Shown: positions 24,206 to 35,817, counted from the stretch's first letter. The stretch: 64,000 nt of DNA from Escallonia rubra (GCA_033065855.1 JAVXUO010000055.1:124001-188000), one strand, 5' to 3'. Notes: generated by a model from the letters alone, not told the origin. Translations and numbers: made by a program.

Positions 24206-24780
24206 ATGCATGAGTATAACATAAGGTTAAAAAAGGATTTTCATTAATATTTTATTTGGTGCTCATACAAAAACAAAGGTAGTGATTGTCACAATTTTAA
24301 GGGTATAGCTCTAGCTATTTACATTCGATGCATATCTCCTAAGGGAAATAAGGTGTGCTACAACTTTCATCCGCATTAGCTTATTTAGCTTACCAATTCG
24401 GGAAAGGCTTGCCGTATGAATGGATAAAGCATGTAAACCCTGTTGTGATCTTCTGATGAATCGGTCCACTGCTGGTGCTTTCCTTGGAGGTGTTTTGTTT
24501 TTGTAGTTTTTGAATTTGTAGTTTTTGTAGTTTTGTATTTTTATGAGATGCGGTTGTCATCCATTAGATTTGTTTTAGCTCCCGCCCTATCTTTTGTGAG
24601 GTTATGGTTCTCTTGATTACTTTTGTTGGGTTTTATCGGTCATCATGGTATATACTTCTACTTTGAATAAAAAGGGGCAAAAGAACTTGCATCAAATAGC
24701 CCAAGTCTAGACCAGTTCTATCAGGGGGAAAAAAAACAAAAAGTAAAGGTATGGTCTAGCTGGATATCGAGCCCGTATTG
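24206..24780. other. Short unassigned stretch
   Basis: AT-rich with poly(T) runs and TTTGTAGTTTTTG repeats at 24490-24540. No gene or complete element seen. Confidence 0.4.
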
Positions 24781-26935
24781 AAAATATAGACACTCTATTT
24801 TTGTAGTCATTAATAATTAAAATAAACAATGAACTTTATTATTTATTACAGTGCATTATTAAGCTTAGGCCTAATAGTGTGACCTAATTAATTACTTAGT
24901 TCAGTCCAGTTTAATTGTCCAAGTCTAGTCTAGTTGCATGTCTAGTCCATCAGTTCAGTCCAATTGTGTCAAGTCAAATCCAGTCCAGTCAATTTAGTCC
25001 AAATTAATTAGGCCCGGTCCATTGGATAACTAGCCTGGTTAGTTACGGTTAACTCAAGTTAAGGTCAAGAGATTGTAATTGATTAGATGACTTGGCAATG
25101 TCTTGTGATTTATCCTTGATATATATCATTGATCCTTAATTTATATGAAATCTGGAGATAATTCTCAGTTTGGTTCATCCCAGCTGTATTTTTAGAGATA
25201 ATTACCAAACTAGGAGCAGATATTGCCCCAAAATTCAAGAAAAATATTTTTTCGGGTGAACCGGCCGGTTAGTCGAAAGCCGGCTAGTTACCAACTGGCT
25301 TAACTTTTTTCAAGTTGTTGATTTTCATCAAATATTCAGCTCTATCACCAAATCACAGACTGTGATAATCATCTTTATCATTTCCTGACGTTCAGACATC
25401 TATAAATAGAGTGTTAGCCCTATGGTTGGATAACTTAGGCTTACATCTTGTTTTGATGATAACTACACATTGATTATGTTCTAATGTGTGCTTTGAGTGT
25501 ATTCTTAGTAGGTATATACATGCACACTCATGAAGACACATTTGAGAAGTTGGATAGATGGATTAAAGCCAAAGAAGCTTAAAGTTATAGTGGACATGCT
25601 ATAGAAACTTCATCAAGTCCAATGTCGAAGAGCAACAAAGAATGCATCGGCTAAGTTACTATCGATTATAATTGATCTTTCCTATTATGTAACTAGTCTT
25701 GGTTTGATGCTTGGATTGATGCTTGGATTGATGACTATGACCTAAAAAGACCTTAGGACACCTTGTGCATTGCATGTGAGTTCATAACATTTCACACAAG
25801 TGTAGTTCTTGAAAATGAGTGAACTTTGGAGCTTACTCAGATTTTCTCAAAAATGTTTTTGGTGCTAAACATTTCATATCTTGATAGAACTTTTCATTAG
25901 CTTTCCAACGCAAAAAACGGCACCTCAATCCAATTTTTCTAGAGAAAGTTATGCCCAAAATAAGAAAGGGGGCTCCGTGACAGTCGATAGGCAGTACAGT
26001 CGCCTGCATTGGTCAAAATTTAGCTCCAACGGCTATTTTAGAGGGAAGACAATCGACTGCATTGGGAATACAGTCGACTGCAATGGCAGTTTTGGCCATA
26101 TTATGCTTATAACGACTATATTTGATTTTTTCTCTATATAAATGATTTGGGGCTTCTTCATACACTATGGAAATCACATTCTAAGCCTCCATTCATTAGA
26201 GAGACATCAAGGCTCATAGATTAAACTTTTCTCTCTTCATCTTCATGATTTCACATCATTAAAGAGAGCATTTTTGTGAGCATTTCTTTGATTGAGAGTG
26301 AGCATACTTCAAGTAATCAATTCTCTCATCTCTCTATTGTAATAGAGCTTCATTTGTACTCATTTCCTTTCAAGAGGATTTCTTTGTACACAATTGATCT
26401 TTGTAAAAGGATTGTGATCAAGGCTTGGGTTTGTCAAGTCTTGGGTGAGCTTTGTGGATTCAAGGCTTGTGCTTGGTGTGGGGATATCACCAAGTGTTGT
26501 AAGGGTTTTGATCTTGACCCAGAAGAAGATTGTTGCTAGTGGATTCTAGTGCTCTTGCAAGGGACTTCCTTGAAGAGGTGGATGTAGGCTTGAGGGTAGT
26601 TCAAGCCGAACCATTTAAATCTCCTTGTCAAGTATCTCTAACTTAATCTCTTTACTTATTGCTTTTTAATTATTTGAGATTGTTTAGTTAGCATCTTCAT
26701 TGAAGTATTACTTGGTTTGTTTGAGATTTATGATTGTGTTTAGTTTAAACTCCCCATTAATTTTCAAAAACCCTATCCACCCCCCTCTAGGGTTGTTTTA
26801 TTGGTTTCATAGAGTCTTTGGACTACATTTCAAGGAGAATTTTTTTTCTCTCTAGAGCTTTTATGCCATTTGTCTTAGAAGTGGTAGATCATCTCTAAGG
26901 AAAATTTAACACTTCATATTCACGTCTATATACAC
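24780..26935 (+). mobile_element. Repeat related to 8.31-9.63 kb, split by a solo LTR
   Basis: The outer parts (24780-25411 and 26815-26935) align with the reverse complement of the 8310-9628 element. This includes the CAGTCCAGT-rich block, the AACCGGCCGG block, CTATAAATA and GAAGTGGTAGATCATCTCTA. The right end is cut by the CACTA element starting at 26940. It is non-coding. Confidence 0.6.
25412..26809. mobile_element. Solo LTR, 1398 bp, probably SIRE/Maximus-type Copia
   Basis: The segment starts TGTTAGCCC and ends GGTTTCA, with a perfect 5-bp duplication TAGAG at 25407-25411 and 26810-26814. Removing it and one TAGAG restores a stretch that aligns with the uninterrupted copy at about 9.0 kb. 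GCAGTCGACTG-type words (25980-26090) and the CACCCCCCTCTAGGG block near the end resemble LTRs of large plant Copia elements; that family call is from memory of such LTRs. Orientation is not certain. No internal region or second LTR is present, so it probably arose by LTR-LTR recombination. Confidence 0.85.
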
Positions 26936-27373
26936 AATTCACTACAAGAAATAAGACTTTTAGCGATGGGGAGATTCGTCGCTAAAAGCATAACATCCGT
27001 CACTAAAATCTTTTAGCGACGGACACCCCGTCTTTAAAAGCCCCGTCTGTAAAAGCCCGCCGCTAAAAATTTTGTGACGAAATTCCAAAATCCGTCGCCT
27101 AATATTGGACTTTCAACGACGGAATTTTTTATACAAGAGCGACGGATGTTTCGTCGCTAAATGTATTTTTCGTATTTTATTTTATTTTTTTAAAGAAATA
27201 ATTTATTACGTTAAATATTTAGCGACGAAATAATATTTTTCGCGACGAAAATTCCGTCGCTTAAGGTTCACTTTTTAGCGACGAAATTTCTGTCGCTAAA
27301 AGTGGAGCTTTAGGGATACTCTTTAGGGACGGAATAAATCCGTCGCTAAAATTTTATTTTATTTTTTATTTTT

Positions 27374-28367
27374 GGGTTAATTACACTTATGTCCCTGAAG
27401 TTTGGGTGAAATTACACACGTGTCCATAAGTTTGGAAAATATGTACTTATGTCCTTTGACCTGACGGAATACCCAAATACGTAACGGAATGGTCAAAATG
27501 ACCATATTGCCCACGATTTGAAAGGTTAATTCTTTACCATGCCATTCAAATTAGGGTTCAAAAAGAATTGAAACCCTAATTTTCAAATTAGGGTTTCAAG
27601 TCATTCATTTATCTCCTTAATTTTCAGATTAGGATTTCAATTCCAACATTTATTATCCAAAATTTCAAGAAATCAAAAGGCATTGGGCTAGGGGAAGGGA
27701 GGGCGGTAGAGTGGGAGAAAGGAGGGGGACGACGTGGGGTGGGGTGAAGGAAGGCAGTGGGGGGTAGGGGAAGGTCTAAGGCAGCGGGGTGGGGGACGAC
27801 GGCACGATGGGTTGGGGGCCGAGGAAGGGGAAGGCGGCGGAGGACGAAGGGGTGGGGTGGAGCGAAGAGGAAGGCGGCGGGGTAAGGGAAGTGATCAGGG
27901 TGACGACAGCAGGGGTAGGGGAGCAGCGACGTGATGGTGGGCGGTAGGAGCAGCGGTCGTGGTGGTCTGCGGTGGGCATCGGCGTGGTGGTGGGCGGTTG
28001 GAGCAGCGGCTTAGTGGTGGGACGGTGGGGGTAACAGCTTGGTGGTAAAATGGTGAGGGCTGCCGCATGGTGGCTGGGGAAATCTCTGATGGAAGAAGAG
28101 AGAGATAAGAGGAAGAGAGAGGAGGCTCATGAAAGAGAAAAGGGAAGAGAGAGAAGAGAGGTAACATTAATTTAGGGGTAGGATTGCCATATTTTGAAAA
28201 TACGTTTTGATGACATCATAAAAAATACACTTTTTGGACGTATACTTGACGGATGGACACAAGTGTTACCTTTTCAAAATTTATGGTCACGGTTTGTTAC
28301 CTTTTGAAACTTAATGTCCTTGACTGTAATTTCACCCAAACCTCAGGGACATGAGTGTAATTAACCC
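27374..28367. mobile_element. MULE-like element with about 42-bp TIRs and GC-rich cargo
   Basis: The inverted ends begin GGGTTAATTACACT, match for about 42 bp (27374-27415 and 28326-28367) and stay similar further in. The flanks TTTATTTTT (27365-27373) and TTAATTTTT (28368-28376) match at 8 of 9, fitting a 9-bp Mutator duplication, though in AT-rich surroundings. The centre (27680-28160) is strongly GC-rich and purine-biased, suggesting captured cargo that I cannot identify. Confidence 0.6.
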
Positions 28368-28639
28368 TTAATTTTTTTAATGCCCAAACCTGTAATTACA
28401 TATTCAAGTTCTTAACAACAAGACACAATCCCCCAAATGCACATTAGGGTTAAATAATTGTTGATCCATCAGCAATTATTTAACCCAAAAACAAACAAAA
28501 AAATGTTTACTATAATGAAAAATAAAATGTACATATAGTTCAAGAGGGCACGGGAGCCGGATAAAATAGAATAGAGGAAGAGAGGGGAGTACAAGCCGGA
28601 AGGGCACGAGAGTGGGAGGGGAGTACAAACTGGGATGGC

Positions 28640-29150
28640 ACGAGAGGGGGCTCATCAGGGGTTGCCGAGTCCCGGATCTGGATCATGTTGATCCGGAGCA
28701 GGTTCGGCATGTCCAGCAGCAGTGCCCTGCATGTAAAGTCACGAACACATTAATCTCGATAGCCCTCTAATTTCAAGTGTTTAATAAACGTATATAGTGT
28801 TTGTACATGATCATGCACCCTGATCATCCTGAACACCTCCGTAGCAATGCGACGGATCTCATCCTCGTCCAACGGTCACTGCGCAGCCGGTGCCTTTGTC
28901 TGTGGAGGGGCAGCGGGGGGTGGGGACGCTCCTATCACGGCACGTACAGTCGTGCTAGGCAGGTCTTGTATGCGGCCTTTCGGCCGATTGACGACCTTCG
29001 GTGTATTCAGCCATCGCTTCAATGCCCCAGTACTCGTATCCGTATTTATGGACGCTGATGGCTGTCCGGACTGCTGCTCGAACCCTCTAACCTGTTCATA
29101 CGAGGCCTGCAAAAATAGTGATTTAAAGATATTGCCAAGATGACCAAACA
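28640..29150 (-). pseudogene. Possible CACTA accessory (TnpA-like) protein fragment
   Basis: The minus strand has an open stretch at 28876-29151 (EQVRGFEQQSGQPSASINTD and following). In another frame comes DEDEIRRIATEVFRMIRV (near 28870-28810). After a probable intron ending TTACATGCAG, TAAGHAEPAPDQHDPDPGLG (28730-28670) precedes a stop. The Gln/Pro/Asp-rich tail resembles the C-termini of plant En/Spm-type proteins. It fits the CACTA end to its left, but the match is weak and from memory. The frame break makes it non-functional. Confidence 0.35.
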
Positions 29151-29965
29151 TCAGCTACACAGCCAACACACAGCTGAACAGTCTTCGACCCAACCCTTTT
29201 TTTACGAAATCTTTTATACCACCCATCCAACTGTCAATGCTCAAACCCTTCTATTTATGTACCACATATTTATCAGTTCACAAAATGATCCTACACGAAG
29301 TACTACTAGATTGAGGCTCATTGCAACAGCTGAAAATAACAACCCTGTGGGTTACCTCATCAAAAACCACATTGCTCCTACAAGTCAAATGGCTCGTGCA
29401 AGCTCTGTACTATACTTCGGTCAATGGGCACAACGTCCTTGTGTGTCATATTTACATATCCACACCAACTCCTCATTCATTTTATCTCAGATGGCAAAAC
29501 ACGGATGATCTGTGGCCTTTGATGATGCCTATCATGTATAATATTTGTGCTATTGGTTCACATTTCCATTTTTGTGATATCAGCGACGGGGATCCATCCA
29601 TCTTGCGGGTGGCCAAGACTTTTACTAAGCTAGCTAGTTTGTTTGATGGCTTTTGTTATTAAAGCCAGCTACATAAGGAATCTCTCAATTTACTCATTCT
29701 CTTATGATAATCTTGTATACTATCGATCCTTCATTTACTCATTATATTTACTACTAGGTCAACCGTATTGCCTATATATACAGGCCTCTGCGGTACTCTT
29801 TAGAAACAAAGAAATATACAAACAACTTTTGGTTTTACATGAAATTAGAGCTGGTCGATCCAAGTCTAACAGACAATTCAAAAATTAGTCCTCCACCGTA
29901 ACCCATTCTATTTGTCTACGTGCTAGGCCCACTTAAAAATTAGTTGCGCCTCATGTGAGGAGGTG
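29151..29965. other. Unassigned stretch
   Basis: Two overlapping open frames of 113-122 codons (29140-29662, plus) have no recognisable domain, and a frame break separates them. They may be decayed transposon sequence. No RNA gene seen. Confidence 0.4.
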
Positions 29966-30100
29966 TGTTGGGAGATATAAATTTCACGTCGGTATAAAAT
30001 CCCACATCAGGTAAATAATTAATAATATTTTAATATATAAGCCATGTAAGGCTTTCCCTTCATTGCTAATTGGTTTTAAGATGGATGCCTTATGCATTTC
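29966..30100. mobile_element. Possible LTR fragment
   Basis: TGTTGGGAGATATAAATTTC follows the purine-rich GAGGAGGTG, as at a 3' LTR boundary. CCCACATCAGGTAAATA and a following TATATAAGCC are typical of short plant LTRs. The other LTR and the element end are not identified. Confidence 0.35.
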
Positions 30101-31119
30101 TTGTCTCAACTTTTTAGAATCAAGAATGGCTCCAGAGATGAGACACAAATATAAAATGGATTTTCTTGAACCCTTTTTGACGTAAACATCATATGAATAT
30201 ATGACTACGTATAGGTTTAAGTTTTTAATAGCCATGCCTTCGCTCCAAACATTTGGCTCCTAACTTGCGATGGCGAGGAGCACCTCCACCCCAACAAATC
30301 CTTTGATATCTTAAACACGCATTACCTCACATCTTCATCAACAAGATTAGTTGCAACACAACAAAACCAATTTTGACAATTTAAGAATGATGCTTTGAAC
30401 CCGAAACAGGTGCATCATTGTAGCTAATGGATTGGGAAAATGCTGCATCACTTATATTTTAATTTAACTTTTTATTTAAGCTGGATGTGGGGTGCAATTT
30501 GGTTGGGTTAGGTACCCAACCTAAAAAGACTAACGTGCTTTAAAAACCTAATGAGCTTTAACCCTAGAAAAGATTGAATTAATTGGGTTGGGTTAGGTAG
30601 GTATATTTGGGTTTCAATAGATTGATAAAAAAAAGTAGTAATTTTTTTTATTTAAACAAAAAACATAGTGGTGGTGGCTGACGATGGCTGCCAATGACGG
30701 TGGAGCTGCCGGAGGTTGTGGTTGCTAGTGGTGCAGAGGCCAGTGTCGTCTGCTGGTGGCCCAGAGTGGTTATTTAAAATACGAGCTTTTACCAAATGAA
30801 TTTTAAAAGCTCAATCCAAAATAATCCACTATAGTATGAGCTTAACCTAACCTAACCCATTTTATAATTAGAGTTAATTACGCGGTTGACCACTGTACTA
30901 TTAGAAAAATTTCACTTTGATCACTGTACATCGATTTGTGTCATAATAACCACTAAACTTTGAAATTCGTTTCAATCAGGTCACTCCGTCAAATTAATCT
31001 TGACGGTGTTAGGTTACTCAGGGGTATATTGGTCTTTTTACGCTAGTCTTTATGAAATTTCCTTTTTCTCTTTTCCGTCCTTCCTCTCTCTCTCTCTATT
31101 TCTCTCACTCTCTCTCTAA

Positions 31120-31377
31120 TGGGCAACTCCATGGTCAAGGACTGCTGAAAACTTTGCCAATGCAACCGGCGAACAAGGATACCCATGAGGCAAATTCTTC
31201 GACCCTCTGGGCCTTGTAGGGACAATCCAAAACGGAGTCCACATCGCAGACACTGAGAAGCTTGAAAGACTGAAGCTGGTGGAGATCAAGCATGCCAAGC
31301 TTGCCATGGTGGCTATGCTGATTTTCTACTTTGAGGCCGGGCAAGGGAAGACACCCCTTGGAGCTCTTGGTTTGTAA
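31120..31377 (+). pseudogene. LHCB6: LHCB6 (CP24 antenna protein) C-terminal fragment with an in-frame stop
   Basis: The plus-strand translation gives the last 84-85 codons of the minor photosystem II antenna CP24: [56 protein letters not shown] and the terminal [10 protein letters not shown], followed by TAA (31375-31377). A TGA at 31186-31188 replaces the glycine expected after GYP. The rest of the gene, including the transit peptide and helices 1 and 2, is missing. What follows the stop is probably captured 3'UTR. Homology starts right after a CT-rich tract. It is carried by the Pack-MULE and cannot make CP24. Confidence 0.9.
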
Positions 31378-31819
31378 GGGGCTTAATTTGAACATTTGAT
31401 GTAAAAACTACTTGAATTTAGAAAAACCCAGAGTCCTAAGTTGATCTCCCATGCTTTGAGTTCCCTCTTACCACGAAATTCAGATTCATTATGCTTGATT
31501 TCTCGTTGTAATATAATGTATCTTACCAGCAAATTGACCAGAGCTATGATCTTCTCTAGGCCGAAAGAACATAAAGAAGTCCATTGCCTTGATATTGTAA
31601 CTCTTTAACTTACTCTGTTAATCTAAATTCTAATTCCACGGGCAAGTTTCATAAGAAATGCAAAAGCACTTTTGATTAACATTAACATGATCCACATATA
31701 CTGAAATAATCTGGTAAGATAAATAAGTACTCAATTTTGTTCTGAAATTTGCCTAGAGAAAAGAATTGGGATGAGAGACGAGATGTGCTGCAAAATTCTA
31801 CCCCAACTGTTACAGATCA

Positions 31820-32077
31820 TCACTCAATACTACTACCCATGGCCATTATGAACTCACCCTCGCATACCACCTCACCACCAACATAAGCCTTCCATTCCAT
31901 CTTTGCTATCCCAAAATGTTTCTGCAGCTTGGTAAGGGTCATTCGCATTATTAAGGTGTCTCCTGCGATTACTGGTTTACGGAACCTCACTTTGTCCATT
32001 CCGACAAAAAAGAAGCTGTCACAAGAGCCTCCCACTTCTGGCTGCAGCATAACCAAGCCACCAACTTGTGCCATTGC
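31820..32077 (-). pseudogene. FABZ: FabZ (3-hydroxyacyl-ACP dehydratase) 3' fragment
   Basis: Minus-strand translation gives the C-terminal part of plastid FabZ, the hot-dog-fold dehydratase of fatty-acid synthesis: AMAQVGGLVML, FFFVGMDKVRFRKPV, AGDTLIMRMTL and GGEVVCEGEFIMA, then a stop. The family-matching part begins at 32077, just after CAG, and intron-like sequence lies upstream. The capture therefore kept an intron-exon border, and copying was from genomic DNA, not mRNA. The N-terminal half with the catalytic His is absent, so no enzyme is possible. The open frame extends to 32143 through intron-like sequence. Confidence 0.88.
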
Positions 32078-32736
32078 CTGGACCCAACAGCAACCCAGAT
32101 TCATCAAACTCACTGGATTAGCAACCATTAATATAACATACATGCAAACTTCAATTCTGTAACATTACTGCTCAAAAAAAGTTCAGTGTTAAAAAAGACA
32201 CCAAAAAATAAACTTCAGATATTGTCTCAGGCAGAGAAAAGCTAACAGTTGAATTACACACACATACGCATACCCATGCACACACATTGCCCCCCCACCC
32301 CTCTCTCTCTCTCTCTCTCTCACGCACAACACACAGACACACACGCTGCTGCCTCACACAGTGACACACGCACAACACACAGACACACGCACAACACACA
32401 GACACACACAATGACCATGATGGTTGTGACTCAAGGTCTTGAGTGCTTCAGTGTTCTAGTAATGGAAGAATGTTGTCTATGTGTGTGCGTGTGTGAAGAA
32501 GAAGAAGAAGAAGAAGAAGAAGAAAAAGAAAAAGAAAGAAGAAGGTGAACAGTGAATGGACGGTTGTACCCCTAAATAAACGGCTTAAATTGACGGAGTG
32601 ACCTGATTGAAACGAATTTAAAAGTTTAGAGGTTACTATGACACAAATCGATGTCCAGTGGTCAAAGTGAAATTTGCCTAATAGTACAGCGGTCAACCGC
32701 GTAATTAACTCTTATAATTAAGTGAGTTGAGTTGGA

Positions 32737-32738
<2 letters not shown>

Positions 32739-32784
<46 letters not shown>
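32739..32784. repeat. (AT)23 microsatellite
   Basis: An uninterrupted AT dinucleotide run 19 bp beyond the right target duplication of the Pack-MULE. Confidence 0.95.
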
Positions 32785-32788
<4 letters not shown>

Positions 32789-33300
32789 TTGAGTTGAGGT
32801 GGTTAAACCCATAAAGCTCAACACAAAACTCCAATCCTAACCGGATGTAATGTATATATTGTGTTATACATAAAGAACTCTTTATTTGTTATATATTGTT
32901 TGACATCTTCTATACCTTCCAAACTCCAAATTCTATTTTATTGAATTCTTATAGTTTTAAAAATAGAGTTTAATATGTGTTAAAATTTGATTGGTCACAA
33001 AGTAACTTCCTACCCCATGAACTCTAACCATCCAACCCTATAACCTCAATTATTCAATTTTATAATAATTAATTAATAATTAATATCATTTTTATGCATA
33101 GTACGAAATTTTAATTAATATATTTTATGTGTATAGTTAGTATATACACACACACGCATGCAGTTTTAGTCCTTTAAAGAAAAAAAGGGGTCAAACAAAG
33201 AAAGGGAGGAGAGTAGGCTATTTTAATTTTATAATTGAAAGGCCGAATGGGAGAAGGAAAAAGGGCGGAAGTGAGGAAATTGAAAGCCGTCGCACAGCAG
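32785..33300. other. AT-rich flank and possible promoter of the 33.5-kb exon
   Basis: No gene seen. GC content rises from about 33240, towards the leader of the next exon. Confidence 0.4.
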
Positions 33301-33516
33301 CGCGCCGGCCTTTTCCCTCCATCTCGTGATTCGTGCGCCCTTTGTTAACACCGCAGACGCAGTGGTGTCCTTTTGCCGAGCAGTACTTGTTTTGCACACC
33401 AAAGAGTCGTCAAATTCTCTCTTCACCAAAGTACTACTGCTACTACTTCACTGCTCCTACTCTCTGTCCCTCTCTCTCTCTCTCTCAACCGAGAATCAAA
33501 GGCTAGGGTTTTGAAA

Positions 33517-33622
33517 ATGCCTAATCCAACTCTAACCCCCCTTCACGCTCAGGACCATCATGGCATTGCCTCCTTCCTATCCTTCCCCGCTTCTTCCAGG
33601 AAGAACGTCTTGGGTCCCCAAG
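33517..33622 (+). CDS. First coding exon of an unidentified gene (partial)
   Basis: An ATG at 33517 sits in a typical plant leader: a CT-rich tract at 33450-33486, then GGCTAGGGTTTTGAAA. The frame runs 35 codons (MPNPTLTPLHAQDHHGIASF and on to RKNVLGPQ) and ends at a good donor, AAG/GTAAAACC (33622/33623), phase 1. The upstream 250 bp is GC-rich like a plant promoter and 5'UTR. I do not recognise the protein. The Ser/Arg-containing N-terminus could be an organelle signal, which is speculation. No certain second exon was found in the next 24 kb. The gene may have very long, transposon-filled introns, or be a truncated copy. Confidence 0.5.
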
Positions 33623-35813
33623 GTAAAACCACTTCTATCTTTTCTATTTTGTTCTGATTTTGCCCTTTGCAACGCTTGTCATTCCCTCCCTCTCGATTAA
33701 TTCTTGCTTTTCATGTATTTAATCTTGTAAATGGGAATGCATGTTCGTCTTTGTATCAGCGTTTCTAAGGTCTACAGTACATGCTAAAGATGAGAGCTTC
33801 TTTCTCGCTAATAGAGTTACTCAATTTCTAGCAGCTTCGTGCCCTAGGGAACATTAGATGTTCAAAATGGGCTGAAGAAATGAGCTAAAATGGAAGTAAG
33901 ATTTCTCTACAAAAACTGGCATGCTTAAGTTGGAGACTTTTCTTTTGCCAAAAGCGCTGATGTCTAATCAAGAGAACATAGCTACCCTGCCTTGATATGA
34001 CAGCTGGGCCTTTACTGCGACAGCTGTTCGCTCACATGGTATTTTAACTGAAAGTACTAGTTTGTGCAAGTAAAAGTGGTAAGCATGCTGTCACTCAGTG
34101 TAAAAGCGCAGCTGTGCTACTTGGTTATGATATTAGCATCACAGGTTTTTTTCTTGATGACGTGTTATCTGAACAGTAGCATTTCTACTCAAGATACCCT
34201 AATCTTTTAAATATTAGTAGCTGAAGCAGAGTAGCAGGTTGGTTTAAGTTTTGGGAGAGGGATAGGGGGTTAGGAGGGTTGAAGCCGTAGATGTTAGGAG
34301 GAAAAGAACCAAAAGCATGCTACTTAATGATAGAAGCAGAGCCAAGTTATATGACCAGATCAACTGTTTGCATGCCAAAGTCCTTACAATTTAAGCATTT
34401 ACTAGATTAACCGTTTCTCCACCTCTCATTCAAGATTTCTTACAACGTTGAGGATCTTATTTTAAAATACTACCATGCTAAGTGATTTGACCTTGTATCA
34501 TTTAATTTGTGTGCTTTACCATAAGTTATTCACAGCCAGTCCTTTTCTTATTTATCTGTATTCTATAATGAACATAACAGCAATATCCTACAACAAACCT
34601 GACAGTAATACCCTAAACTAATCATAAGTTCGTGTCCAAGTCCGTGCGATTTAGCAAACACACGCACTAGGAGTTCTCCTATGCGACGCGTGAGGCGAAT
34701 CTGATATACTGAAGTCATCATTTTGGCTGGCTACTTTCTGATATGATTGAAACTTTATTAGAACTGGCTCAGGAATTCACCTTTAGATTGTTGGTCACAT
34801 ATATTTTAAGGTCATGTTGTGATGTTCTGAAGTTCCGAAAGTGCCAAAGTATTCCTGGATCAAGCTGCACATTCTTACTTTTCACCCTCTTAGATCGACT
34901 GCTTTGGCAAGTCACTTCCATGGCTGAACAGTAACATTTTGTTTTATTCCTAGTAGGTCTCGAGCGCAAATCTTTTAATTTGGAGTAATTTTGATTAGTC
35001 TTTTTGGTTTTTTGAGCACTTAGGATAGTTTATAGCTGTATCTCTCTGTCAGCCTTATTTCTGTCAATTTCTCGTGGTTGTTTGGCTCGATCTGCACATC
35101 CTTCGTGGTAGTATACCTTTCTCTTGCAATTTAATGCCTTAGAGTCATATAGATATGCATATACGAATAGGTCATTTTTTCATCTTTTTTCTCTTTCCCG
35201 ATTTGCATTGGAATGAGCATTCATTTCACCCCAGTAAATTTTCATTCAAAGAGATACACAAGAGACAAGTGACAAGTCCATGACCATCAAGCTAAAAAGG
35301 GCTAAGCTGCAATGCAGAATTTAGACCATGATTACTTCCAAGGTTCGCACAAGATTCACCTGAAGGAGTTCACATTGCTAGTTGAAATGACTGTAGTTCC
35401 ACAAATGGAAGACCAAGCAAAAACTAAAAAGCATCCAAACCCACGAATATTAGTACAATTACACAGAAGGTCAAGTGGCCTACATTAAGTATAAGCGAAA
35501 TTCCTGTACAAAATTCAACAAGAATCATGACTTTGGGGAAATCGACTCTTTTTGTACCCTAACTCCTGATGGTAGCCTGGAAAGCAATAGGAGCTACTTG
35601 AGTCTGGTGTATGCGTGTAGTTTGATTAAGGCATCACATAATCGCCATGGGATGGGAGACTAAGTTGATCATGCAGAACAAGATAGGAAAAAAAGAAAAA
35701 AATGTAAAGAATGTTGAATTTTGTGGGGGACATGGTCTAGAAAGTACATAATCATGTTTAGCGTCATAGCGTGTAATTAAGTCTTGTTTTATTTGAATTC
35801 ATAGTTATTAGGT
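33623..35813. other. Intron-like sequence, no gene seen
   Basis: AT-rich with T-runs, as in plant introns. The open frame at 35475-35663 has no domain. It could be intron 1 of the gene starting at 33517. Confidence 0.4.
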
Positions 35814-35817
35814 TATG

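Larger units (their letters stand above)
26940..29150. mobile_element. CACTA (En/Spm-type) element relic, left end intact
   Basis: The left terminus is CACTACAAGAAATAAGAC at 26940, the classic CACTA end. It is followed by many direct and inverted copies of TTTAGCGACGG/CCGTCGCTAAA (26963-27350), the subterminal transposase-binding repeats. A MULE interrupts it at 27374-28367. Exon-like pieces of a CACTA-type accessory protein lie at 28640-29150 on the minus strand. No matching right terminus was found. Confidence 0.65.
30871..32711. mobile_element. Pack-MULE carrying fragments of LHCB6 and FabZ
   Basis: This 1841-bp Mutator-type element has TIRs of about 124 bp (30871-30994 and 32588-32711). 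Both start GAGTTAATTACGCGGTTGAC and differ at only a few positions. The flanking 9-bp duplication TTATAATTA (30862-30870 and 32712-32720) is perfect. There is no transposase. The interior holds an LHCB6 3' end on the plus strand and a FabZ 3' end on the minus strand, so two unrelated host genes are convergently arranged. It also has a CT-rich tract (31081-31118), a CA-rich tract (32300-32410) and a GAA run (32497-32523). Confidence 0.92.

Noticed and set aside
28876..29151. Independent small host gene
   Set aside because: It adjoins a CACTA end on the expected strand and is broken by a frame change, so a transposon origin is more likely.
32249..32548. 99-codon frame with Thr/His and Glu repeats
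   Set aside because: It reads CA-rich and GAA-rich simple sequence inside the Pack-MULE.
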